Assembly: GCA_026413225.1 (NCBI GenBank)
Contig: CM048560.1
Coordinates: forward strand, 15,208,001 to 15,272,000
DNA: 64,000 nucleotides
Direction: 5' to 3'
Source of the DNA: Otis tarda
Taxonomy: Eukaryota > Chordata > Aves > Otidiformes > Otididae
Shown here: positions 1 to 11,400 of the stretch, one piece after another
Numbering within the stretch: position 1 is the first letter of the stretch
Layout of the letters: each line of letters begins with the position of its first letter
Translations under genes and position numbers: made by a program
The notes under the pieces: generated by a model
Databases searched by the model: none
What the model was told of the DNA's origin: nothing
The model's input: the letters and a program-made list of their open reading frames with translations, nothing else

Positions 1-1690
1 AAGGAATGCAGAAAAATAGGGCAAAGATAAGAGATTTACACATAATAAGCCAGATTGCCCAGTATGCTCCAGCTGCTTTGTACTGTACTGATGGGTTTAA
101 ATTTGCTTTGTGTTGTCAGAGTGAAGCAAAACAGAATGTGTTTTTAACTACACTCAAATATTTCTTATACAACCTTTTCCCGCGGGGCGTGAGCATATTG
201 CTGATCACAGAATAAATGGCAGCAATCACCCCAAAAGATTGGTAGCTTTCTTTTCAGATGTTCAGTATCAGCATGAAAACATCAAATGGTATTTATGCCC
301 TGCTCAGATGAGGTAAAAAATAAAAATGCTAAATGATTTATTTGAGGATAATTTAAACCTGATTGTCCAGCAAGAAAATATTGTGCCATATTTTTGTCTG
401 CTACTAATCAGGACCATTTTATTTCAAAACTGATGAAACATATCATTTATGGAGCTGAGAAAAGCATACCAGCTGTAAATGTCTCAAACTTCCCAAGTCA
501 CTGTGTATTGTAGCAAAAAATGATTGAAAGCATTAACAAATAAGGTCCCGATCCAACTTTGCTTAAGTCAATGGAAACATTTCCAAGGACTTTGGAGGAT
601 ATTGAGTCTGGCCCTAAATCATGTGTTCTCTGAGGTCATGAAAGATGAGTTTATCCCAACATGAATGTCTGAAAACTAATGAACTTTCAGTATGTTTACG
701 TGAACCACCATTTCCCTCACCCCATTCTTCAGTTTCCTGCCTCTCTTTGCACAGTTTCCTTTTCCCAATGGGTAGTTCAGGCAGTCCTGCTTCCTTTAAT
801 TAGGAACAGCCCTGGCTGTTTTCGTTAGAGGCTGTGCCGCAGTGGAGCGGTTTAAGCAGAGCCGATCCACAGCACGACGGTATAAAACAGCCTTCTGGCT
901 GCCCTGCGATTCCCTCAGGACCGTTACAGCCTGACAGGGCTCCCACCGCAAGTCGTTTGAAAAAGCCTCGTTCGTTTCAACCGGAGTTAGACCTGACACT
1001 TAGTCCTGAATTTTTGCTATGAGACGGGAGCACAGACCGGTTATTTCTGGGGGATGCTGAGTAGGTGGCTAGGTGGGGCCACAGCTCCAGCAGCCAGTCT
1101 TACAGACCACTGTGCCTCACCCGACTAGTCCTACCAGCAGATCATCTTCTGATATTTTTTTTTTTCAAATCTGATAAAATTTCACTGTATTTGAAAGGTT
1201 ATTGTGTATGCCCAGGGTTACAGTAAGGAAACACAGTGCTGTATTTTTGGGTCAGGACTCCACTCAATGAACCAAGTGTTCAATCTGTACTCTCTTTCAA
1301 GAGCGGTGTGAGCGCCAAAGCCAGCTGTGGCCCACCACTCGCTGCCAGGAACACGAATGCTCGCGGGCTGGATCTGGTGTAATCCCACTGGTATGCCCAG
1401 CATCCAAACCTTACAAATGCCCTGCGCTTTCCAGAGGGACGGGGCTCTCCTCGCAGAGCAGACTGGCTACCCCAGCACAGCCCCACGTTGGTTCATCAGT
1501 GCCATGAGGGCAGCGGGAAGGAGCGACCCGCACCGAAATCCGGAGGCGCTGGCTGTCACAGGGACTCATGCCCACGACGTGGTGCAGAGGAAGGATGAGC
1601 TCCAGGCGAGCCCTTCATCCCACCACACCTCAACCTCACTGCAATGACTTGAGCACTTCCCCCCGCTCCTTTTGCGCTATCTCCCGGCGT
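1..1690. other. 5' flank of CNN3, no gene recognised
   Basis: AT-rich to about 700, then rising GC. Only short ORFs without recognisable products. In human the neighbour on this side is ALG14; no ALG14 coding sequence was recognised here. A possible old interspersed-repeat scrap lies at 541-615. Confidence 0.5.
541..615. repeat. Possible ancient interspersed repeat scrap
   Basis: GGTCCCGATCCAACTTTGCTT followed by AAGTCAATGGAAA resembles the other end of the same old repeat type as at 57980-58110 (..GTGCTTTGCTGGATCAGGACC on the opposite strand). Confidence 0.3.
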
Positions 1691-1995
1691 TTTCCGAAGT
1701 TTCCTGTGATTTTGTAACCTCTTGAAGGAATTCCAGCAGCAGTTCAAGCGAGCTGCTTGCGTGAGCGGCTGAGGCCTCTTCCAGCAGCCAGCCGTTCCCG
1801 CCGCCGGCCACCCCAAGTCCCCTCTGCGGCGGCGGGGAAGGGCCTGAGGAAAGGCGGAGAGCCGTTACCGGCCTCCGGACCTCCCGGCTCCTCAGCTGCT
1901 TTGCCGGTGCCGCCACCTCGCTCCGGTGGGGGCTCACACCGCGCACCGGCAGCTCGCCAGCCGCGGCGCGCCGGGGCCTCCGGTCCCTCACTGAG

Positions 1996-2030
1996 ACCCA
2001 CCCCACCCCACCCCACCCCGCCCGCCCCGG
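1996..2030 (+). repeat. (CCCCA)n pentamer tract
   Basis: Four to five tandem CCCCA units running into CCCGCCCGCCCC. The - strand is therefore a run of G3-G4 tracts with 1-nt spacers, able in principle to form a G-quadruplex in the CNN3 upstream region. Confidence 0.75.
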
Positions 2031-2081
2031 GGTCGCGGCGCATTCCGCGGCGGCCCTCGGTGGCAGCGGATTCTTTCCCGC

Positions 2082-2089
2082 TGACGTCC
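2082..2089 (+). promoter_or_regulatory. CNN3: CRE-like site TGACGTCC
   Basis: Seven of the eight bases of the palindromic cAMP-response element TGACGTCA, about 300 bp upstream of the ATG. Binding is inferred from motif only. Confidence 0.4.
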
Positions 2090-2139
2090 CCCAACTCCGC
2101 TGCCCGGCCCGCGCCCCCCGAGCGGCACCCGGCGGCGGG

Positions 2140-2215
2140 AGGGGCGGGGCGGGGCCAGGCGGGGCGGGCGCCCCTCCTCCGCGGCCGCGCGCCCCCTCCC
2201 CAGGCGGGGCGGGAG
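2140..2215. promoter_or_regulatory. CNN3: Cluster of GC boxes (Sp1/KLF-type) upstream of CNN3
   Basis: Repeated GGGGCGGGGC-type cores near 2141-2157, 2161-2168 and 2203-2213, about 170-240 bp upstream of the ATG. The position suits a proximal promoter. Confidence 0.6.
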
Positions 2216-2232
2216 GGGCTGCCGCAGCCCCG

Positions 2233-2237
2233 ATTGG
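2233..2237 (-). promoter_or_regulatory. CNN3: Inverted CCAAT box (ATTGG)
   Basis: ATTGG about 145 bp upstream of the ATG and just downstream of the GC boxes, a usual place for an NF-Y site in a TATA-less promoter. Confidence 0.4.
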
Positions 2238-2379
2238 CGCGCGGGCGGCTCCAACGGCCGCGGGGCCGGGCCGTGAGGGAGGGACTAGAACTTTCCGCGG
2301 CCGCGGGCGGACTCTCATCTCAGCCCGGAGCCGCCAGCGCCCGCGACCAGCGCCCCCAGGCAGCGGGGAGACCGCCGAC

Positions 2380-2436
2380 ATGACCCACTTCAACAAGGGA
2401 CCCTCCTACGGGCTGTCCGCCGAGGTCAAGAACAAG
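2380..2436 (+). CDS. CNN3: CNN3 coding exon 1
   Basis: Codes for residues 1-19, ending AAC AAG before the donor GTACGG, phase 0. It sits inside the CpG island. Confidence 0.96.
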
Positions 2437-5400
2437 GTACGGGCGGCGGCGGCGCGGGGCTCTACCGGGCTTTGTCTGCGCCGGGACGACGGGGGCGGGA
2501 CGGGACGGGGTGCGACGCGGGGCTTCGCTGCCTCCCGCTCCCGGCGGCGGCACGGCGAGGCGAGGCAGGAAGGATGGTCCCGCCGCCCGCCCCGGGACAG
2601 CGCTGTCCTCCGCGGCGCCACTCGCGAAACTCGCTGCCGCGGCTGGGACCGGAGAGTTGTCAGCGCCGGGCGGACCCGCGATTCGAGCCGTTTCCCGGGC
2701 TGCACCTGCCCCCGCCGGCAGCCCTGGCAGAGGACGTTCCGCTCATCCCCTCTTCCCACTCCGGGACCGCTGGGGAGTGCCGGTCCCGCCGGCGCAGGGC
2801 GCAACCGGCCCACGCCGAGCGGAGCGGGGCAGATGAGACGCGCGGCGCGTCCCGACCCCCCGCGCGGCGCATTCCAGCCGCATGACATCATGGGCACGGG
2901 CGGCGCGCGGCCAATCGGCGTGGGCCCCGCACAGGCCGCGCATTGTCTGCCCGGCGCGGCCCCGCCCCACCCCGCCCGGCGGGGGCTCACAAAGGCGCGC
3001 GGGGGCGGCCGACCCCGCGCCTCGGGGGGAGCGGGCGGGGTGTGGGGGGTCCCCGGCTTGGCGCTGGCGGGGCCTTCCCGCGGGTCGGCCCCTCCGGCTG
3101 GGAGGGCGCCGGGCGGTCGCTGCCGTGAGAGGGGCTGGGCAGGGCACCCGCCGCCGCGGTGCGAGGCGGCGAAACAGCCGCCGCTGACAGTAGCCGGGCC
3201 CTTGCTGCCGGAGGGGTGTGCGCCCTTTGTGCCTTGCTTGGCTGAGCTGCTCTGGCTTGTCTGTGGTTGTTCTCGTGTTCCGAGGAACAAAAGACGCTTA
3301 TGCTAGCGTCCTGTTACGCAGACTTACCTTGCAGCTAGCAGTCACCTAGTAAGAGGCAAATCCTTTGCAATAAAAATTACACCGGCAAACAACTAGGGAT
3401 AAGTTGGTGCTTTGTGTCTTTATTCACAGGCTTAAATCCTAACCGTGGTATTTAATAACTGGTTGTTTCACACACACGTCTGGTTTCAGGCTTTAGCAAA
3501 TCCCCAGATCCTGTTTTACTTGTGGCTGAGTAGAAGGGAGAGGAGGGAGAAAAACAGTTTGCTTTAAACATTATAATTTATGCAGAAAGTCTAAGTTAAT
3601 ATGTGAGAAACTTTACAAAATATACTTTTTTTTTTTCTTTATTGGCTTTCTCAGGATAGTTGTGGAGTTTTGCTGCAAAGTTTGATGACATCATGTAACC
3701 AAATGTCTTCCAGACTGATTGCTTCCGAAGTCCAAACTTAGTGATTTATCTACACCGTTACAATCTTTAAAAAAGACAATAAAACATATGTTGTGTATTA
3801 TTGCATGTGAATTAGGAAAGAGTAAATGCTCTTCTACTTTAAGAAAATATTGACACAACCATATAGGTTTAACAGTGATTCCTTTTGGGGGACAAGAGGG
3901 GAAGAAGTTCTTTGTTCTTTCTTTCAGTTTCTTATTGTCATCAGCTTCCTTAGGGCTTCAGGAGAGGAGCTATTCCAAGCACAGGCATTAACAGAGGGTT
4001 TGAAACTGGTGTGCTTCACTCCTTTATGCAAAGGGTCTTCTACTTTGTCTTTTGCAAGTGTCTGTCATTTCACTCACTTTCTCTGCTTTCTTCAATGCAA
4101 GTATTGCAGAGGGATGGATGTTCTGTGGCAGCTGCAGTTTACTTGTATGCAGGCTCTGCTGCAGTCCTTGGAAACGTCAGTGCAGTGGTGCCATAAAAAA
4201 CAGTCAGATGCATCAAAGACAAATGAACTCTTCTCCTCTTAAAAAAACAAGCAAACAAAAAAACCCCAACCAACAACAAAAACTCCAGCAAAAGATCTTT
4301 GAACTTTGAGAATGTTATATTTACTGTAAGAGATCAAATTTCAAAGCAATTATGTTATAGACAGATATATTGCATACCTCATATCTAGTATCTTGCATGG
4401 GTCTCTGCATTTGGTTTGTGTCTGCTTCTCTGTATAATTCTAGCAGATCAGAGAATAATGTCTCTGTAAAGGTCACAAATTCCTTTATCCAGGTCCTTCT
4501 GTCTCACTAAACTTCTAAGAATAACATCTAGTTTCCAACTTTTGGTGGACCTTTTTTTGGTACTGATCTTAATCACACTTTCTAAAACACTGACCTTCAT
4601 GCAATGTTATGGTTTTATTTTAATGTGGTGTTAGTGTAATGTTTGTAAGTAGCTGTGGTACCTACTTCCCTGCTTGAATGCTGGTGAATGTTAGATACCC
4701 TTGTTTGAATTTTTCAGTGCTAATCCATAAGTAGTGTTTTTCTGCAGAAAACAGACTTGTTGATAGCTCTGCTGCCTGAGGGCCCAGCTGTGCTGGATAG
4801 AAAAGTATCTTGGTTTTATTTTTTCTTTATTTTCTCATTCGGCATTGTATTAGTGTTCAGAGAGACCTTTTGTTTGCTATGGTATTTGAATAGATGAATA
4901 TAACATGTCCTGATGCTTTATAATATTTTTGTTAAACTGATGTCCAAGATTCGGTCTCTAAGCTTAAAATCTTTGTGTAGTTTGGTGTTTAGGGCTTTTT
5001 TCTTTTTTTTTTTTTTTTTTTTTTGTCCTTTTGAGGCTCCACCCTTCTCTTGTTTTGCTCCTTACCTTAGTTCACACCGGTAAGGTGTCTGGTCTCTCTA
5101 ATGGATTGCTTTTCCTCATTCCTGTAAAGAAAGGCTGGAATTTGTGTACTGGTTCCCAGCTGTATGGAAACTGGTCTGCATGAGAAAAGTGTAGGTAGCC
5201 AAACTAGTGTAATCCCTTTGAAGTTGGTTCCCTGTTTACTTGAGATCACAGAACATACTTGCTCCAAAACACTGAGAAGCCCTTTAAGCTGATTGAAATC
5301 AATAGTTTCTTCTGTGGGCAATACATAATTTTCTTATTAAGCAATGGAAGAGTTTCCGCAGTACATGAGGTTAGCATAGCTTGAGATGATGATGCAATTA

Positions 5401-8400
5401 GATAAAGCTACAAACTGATGATGTGTTTGTCTCTGATTTACAACGAAGGGAGGTAAGAAATTAGCAGAAGCTCTTGCTCCATTGTCTCGCTGCATAAACT
5501 GTGGAAGAAACAGGAACACCAGGGCAGGAGAAGGAGAGGTTCCAGTTCATTCCGCTGCTTCCTAGTGACTCCACCCATGGAAATGGTATTTGTATCAGGC
5601 AGGCATTTATCTTCTCCCCCCTCTTATGTTTGATATGCTGCCAGTTTCATCTCTGTTGCCTGTGAAAAGAAGGATGGGTAGAAATATGGTCTGTAGGAGA
5701 GTTAAACTCTGCATAGCCTTTGGTTATCCTGTGTCTTGACTGTAGTTTCTGTCCTTCATTCCAAGCCATCCCTCCATCGGGAAGCTGGCTCTGGCCAGTA
5801 CCATTTTCTGAAGTTTTCAAAGCCAGCAGAGTAACTGAGGTGAGTTAATCTGTCCCTGCAGCCTCCCTGAAAGGTAAAGCGCTAGCGATATGGAAAATAA
5901 AGGGAAACAAACTTTTAAAACTGGGGGCTGATAGACAAATGAAGCCTGTAAACAAAACATCTTCTATTTTGCAAGTGTGCAGGAGGGCAGTAGTACTTCC
6001 TGCTTTCCTTCTCGAGGGCAAATATGAATTAATGAAAAAGAAATTTAGTCGGTGGTGCATGATCATGCCTTAGACTGGTTAGTATTATTGCATTCCTCCT
6101 GAAACTTCTGAGGAGAAAATTCTTGTACTGTATTTCACTTGCTACAGGCCAAAAAAAACCCCAGATTTAATTTCTTTGTCCAGAAATTACCCTTTTATGA
6201 ACGCTTTTAACTGGAAACCAGATTCAAATTATTAACTTTCAGATTTTCTAATTAATATTTGAATAGCTAGATGAAATTCTGGTTGCCTTTGGTTGGACTC
6301 TTAGGCCCTCTCCTTCCTCTTTCTCACCCCTCCTTTCAAAACAGTATTAATACTATTTTCCTTCTTAAAATGTAACTTTTCCTGCTATGTACTTGTTTTA
6401 CCCTTCCACACTTCCTGTAGACTATTTTCATTTAGCAAACCTTTAGGTTTGCTTGCTGAGTTTTATGACCCTTATTGTAAGAATGTTTGCTGCTGGTCAA
6501 GTATTTCTCTTGATGTTGTCTAAAAGGATGTAATAAAAATGAAGACTATTGGATAAAGGCAATGAAAACTAATGCTTTGAGAGCACAGGTGGATAGGTTC
6601 GGTGATGATAACTGACAGTGTAGGATCTCTGCATTTCCAATTGTCTTGTATGTAGAAGTCTATATAGCTTTTAAAGAAGTTGTATCTTGAATTTACAAGT
6701 TATAAATTAAATTCAGGTGTTTAGTTTTAAATAAAATTGGCTTGTGTGACCTTTTCCATGATACAAATCTTAAGCTTGTTGCATGGAGAATAAATTAAAA
6801 ATCCAGTAATTTGATTCTAACTGTAAGAAATATTAGATTAGGAATATATGCGCTGAGATTTTACAAAGGAAATTTCAGAGGAAGTAGCAGAAGGGTTTTA
6901 CAAGATCAAGCATTGAGCTAATAAATAGCAACATGTCTTGGGTGGAGATTTTTTTTTTTTTAAAGAGGAAGGAATTCTAGCAGTGGAGAATCTTAACTAC
7001 AGTGTCTCCATTCATCTTCATCCTTTACTATCTACCTTGGTGTGTCTGCTCTGTGTATTTTGGCATGTCTAATCCATTTTCCTCTTTCACTGTTGCTATC
7101 TCAGGACAGATCTGCTCTCTTGAGCAGGTATCAGCTATAGTTTTCCAATTCTGTGGCTGCTCCAACAAAAGTATTAATACTACAGCAGTAATAAGTAGAC
7201 CTACTAACAGGTATAGACTGATGGTGATGAAACCTATGTAGCATTGAGTTGACAGTTCATGCTTATGATGCATCTCTTCTTATGATAAGCAGAAGCAAGT
7301 AATCTGCCATGGAAACACTTCCCTTGCCAGCAACTTGGAGGTTAGCACCCCTGCCATCTGATTAAAGCCGCCTGCATTTGTCAGCCAAGCACTGCTTGTT
7401 CTGCTCACTTGCCCAAGGAGACTTGCCTTCGGGAGCCCCTGCACAGCCCTCACTAGGCTGGCATACCCTGTGTCAAGTTTAGGTAGCTGAGGAGCAGGTG
7501 AGATGAAACAAACCTGTGGAAGTGGCTACACTAGTGGCATCTGGCAGTTGTTGCTGTAAACCAGTGACACAGGAGTTAGTTGGTTTAAATCCCCAGTAAA
7601 CCTTGACATGTCATTGCCAAGTTAACAGTTGTCTTTTGGAGTACTCATGCGTCTCAAAACTGGCACTTGGGACAGAGCACAGCCATTCTTGAACTGCAAG
7701 ACATGTATCGCTGCCCATGTTAAGCCCTGCGTGAGGGGCGAAATTTCCAGCTCTGTCTCTTGGCTTACACCATTTTTTCTAAGAGGAAGGTGATGAATGG
7801 CATAGCATAGCCATTAGCTGCCACTGCCTCCTGAACATAAAAGCAGAGGTGGAGCACTAGACCAGTCTGCTCCTGCGCGTGCACGAGGGCAGCACAAATA
7901 GAAACTACCAGTGCTGCCGCCAGCAAAGCACAGTGCCTAGGTAAATTAAGAGTGAAGATGTTTGCTGTAAACTTTTGTTACATTTAACCTTAGGAACACT
8001 GTCTGCACTTTCAAATATAAAGCACTTCCTGTAAATTTATAAGATGTGTTATAGTGATCTTATTTCTGGTGCATTAATAAACTTTTAGTAAAACTTTGAC
8101 TGGTTATAGAAAAACATAAAACTTACTGAGGTTAATATTTCAGGGTGTGGGATAAGTATCAAGTCTTGCATCCTTTACGTGCAAGCTGACAGTATGTCTT
8201 CCATGGCCAGAACACCTCTGAAGAGAGCAAATGGAGTTTGACAGAGTCGTGAAGATTAAATGGCATTAGTAGTCTCAGAAAATAAGAAGTTTCACTTGCA
8301 TTACAGTATTGCTTGCATGTTTAAAATGTACAGATGAATGTGCTTTTTGTGTGGTTTCAGAGGTAGGCAGTTTAAAATTTAGAGGAAAATGCCTATTATA

Positions 8401-11400
8401 TTCCTGTTGCTGAGTCAATACCCTTAAAAGATAGACTGATGCATGCATGCATTTTGGGGGGATAATAGCATGTCAGTGACTTATTTTTCTTTCTCACCTC
8501 AGCTTTTTTTTTTAAAAAAAAACATTAATTTAGAGGCTTTTTCTTGGCTCTGAACAGTTTATAATTTGCCTTGGAGAATAAAGGATAGGAACTGCTCCAT
8601 ACTCAGAGTTGTTAGCTTCTGTAGCTGCGTAACACCATATACACTGTACATCTGACACGTCCTTTTAAGGCAAACTGTGTAGAGATTCTCGTCCCCTATG
8701 GAACTGTACAGGAAAGGCCTTCAGTTAAAACGGGCTTGAGGCCAGGACACGTAGGGCAATTTGAAACAGATTTTTTCTAAGTGAGATCATGTGAAAATCC
8801 TACTATTTTCTTTAAGAGGGACTCTTGCTTAAAAATGCTTTTTGTAAGTATCTAAACAACTGTTAACTTGTATAGCTATGTTGAGCAGCAAATGCTCTCT
8901 TTTGGGTAAATATTTTTAGTTTTGCAGTAATGCCTTAGTAACTTATGTGATGCTTTCTATTTAGTGGGATTGAATTACAGTGTTTTTCTCAAAAACAGTT
9001 TTGATTTTGACTTTTTTCAGGTGAGTGGTTCTATGTTCAGGTTTTTTTTCCTAAAAAAAAAAACCCAAACAAGACAAAACAAAAAAAAACCCCAACAAAA
9101 CAACAAACCAACCACCAAACAAAAAACCTTCAAACTTCTCCCCGCTTTTTTTCCCCCTCCTTAAACTAGTGCAGAGTTCAGTAGATATTAGTAGGGGAGA
9201 CATAATTAAACTTCTTGTTGCTTATATAAAACTCTCTCTTACCTGAAGCAGATATGATTCTGGATGGATAAATTACAAAGACTTGAAGGCATTAGTCACG
9301 CTGGAGGAACTGGCAGTAAGAGAAGACCTTTGCAGTGAGGCATGAAGTGCTGCTGTCACAGCTACGGTCTAATGCCCTGTTTGGACTCCCACCAACCTGC
9401 CTTACCCAGTCCAAGAGGCTGGGCCAAGCGTGCTTTAAGCCTTGGGAGTCTGAACCTGGCTCTGGTCACTGATCCTTGCTCCCTCCTGGAAACTGGACTT
9501 TAACCATTTGATGCCTTTGCTGCTTCCCTTTCAAGTCTTGACCTGGTCTTTTGGGATCTAAACAGGATTTTTTTTTTTGAGGACTTCATTTAGGCAGATG
9601 TTGTTTTGGTTAGATTAATCTTTAAGAGGTATAGTGAAGTGAAACTGTACGAGGCTCGTGCATACACCCTGCAGGACTTGAACACCAAATCTTATCCTAG
9701 ATTTGGGCAAAAACTAAATATTTCTGCACTTCCTTGCTGTTCTGAAATGCTTTTATGAATATGACATCTGATCTACTGCAAGTCCTAGCTGGCTGAATTA
9801 TAGATGGATCCTAAACAAATCTTCCCACCCCACTTTGCATGTTTGAACCATGGCTCTTCCCAGAGTAAAACCGAACATTACTACTATAAAAACCTTACTT
9901 TGCTTTCCTGCTAAGAAAACTCTCCAGTTACATTGCTTTCCTGTTGATATTTCCGCTGCTACAGCCTCTTATTTATAGACAGAGAACATTATCTTAGTAT
10001 TCCTGATTTTGCTTGAATAAAAGTAATTTAATTGAAAAATATTTTTCTGTTGTTCCTAATAAATTAACTAAATGCTAGAAGCCTTGCCAGCAAAAGATAA
10101 GGCATAAGACGTGCATTTGGAAAGCAATTTCATTGTACTCAGCGTTCATGGTGAAAGCCAGCTCTTACCTTGCTGCTAACAGGGGCCCCACCAGAACATT
10201 CCCTTCTGCGCGGAGCACGGACAGAGCACGAGTCAGAGCTCAGGCCGGCATGCACCAAGCAGAAGGATGCACTGAAACAGGACCTGCCTCTTGAGATTCC
10301 CACTGCCTGACCAGCCTGAGCTGCCACTGCTTTGGTTAACTCTGTAGCACTGCGTGTTACATATGTAATTCAGACACACACCTAATGTTCCAAGACTAAA
10401 TGTTCTTTGCTTATTTTTGCAAGCTGTCTCCTTACCTTGCTGACATAAATGTATTAACCACACCCCAGTAAAAGTAAAAAGTACAAGTAACTTTCTACGA
10501 AAATAAAGACCATTACCTTTTTTTGACTGTGGTCTGTCTTGATAGCATCCTTTATCGTTCATAAATTATATGAAAATGTTTGTGATATGGAAAGGTACTT
10601 CTATTTAAAATAACGTAGCAGGTTTTAAGAATTTTTTTTTTTTTAAACTGTGAGATTAAACATCAGAGATAAGGAACTGGTCTCTGGATGGGTGGAAAAG
10701 AATTGGAACAAAACATAACTGACAAAGTTAAGAGTTCAGCCAGGGAACTGAGCGTTTTGTTGTACAGAGGAGTAATGGAACCCTAAATAACTGAGGATTG
10801 GGACCTCTCGCATGTCATTTGTGATACAGCATTACCCACACATACTACTGCTTCTGTATTTCAAACCTGCAGTTAATTCAGATGTGCAGCATAGCGAGAC
10901 TACAATTTACCTCACAGTATCCAGATTTTTGGATGCAGGGTATATGTGCATCCTCTGCCCGTTCCTAGCAGTGCTAACTATTCTTCGTGCCCATGCTTCA
11001 TTGCTGGAACATTCTGGTTTAGAAGTTACAGAGAGTTTAACCAGAACCTCTTACTTGGGAGTTTGGCTGTCTTTCCTGCTTTAACAATAGTACTTCATTT
11101 TGTACTAGTTATAAACTTCAGTGTAGCAGGCTTATGGCTTGATTTTTCTGTAACTTAAAATACATTTTCATTAAGTAAAAAGTTCAGCTAAAAGTTCATC
11201 TAACATTTTGGATGTTTCCTGGAATATAAGAAATGTTGGTTTATGTCCTACTGAACTTCAACCTGTCAAAGACTGACCTGCTGGGGAAGGGCAAGGAGCA
11301 ACAGAAGCAGATTAATTATTATGTTTTGTTCGTTATGCTGAATTAATTATTTCCTTTTTTTTTTTTTTGTGATGGTAAAGCAAAACAATAGTATGAAGGA

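Larger units (their letters stand above)
1690..3250. promoter_or_regulatory. CNN3: CpG island covering the CNN3 promoter, exon 1 and start of intron 1
   Basis: Dense CpG and GC, unlike the AT-rich flanks on both sides. It contains the ATG at 2380. All long ORFs predicted here, on both strands, are artefacts of high GC. No TATA box is seen upstream of the ATG, so this looks like a TATA-less CpG-island promoter. The transcription start is not determined but probably lies a short way upstream of 2380. Confidence 0.85.

Noticed and set aside
1677..3306. Several long overlapping ORFs on both strands (up to 308 codons)
   Set aside because: They sit in the CpG island, where stop codons are rare; translations are Pro/Arg/Gly/Ala-rich and run through the true CNN3 exon 1 donor.
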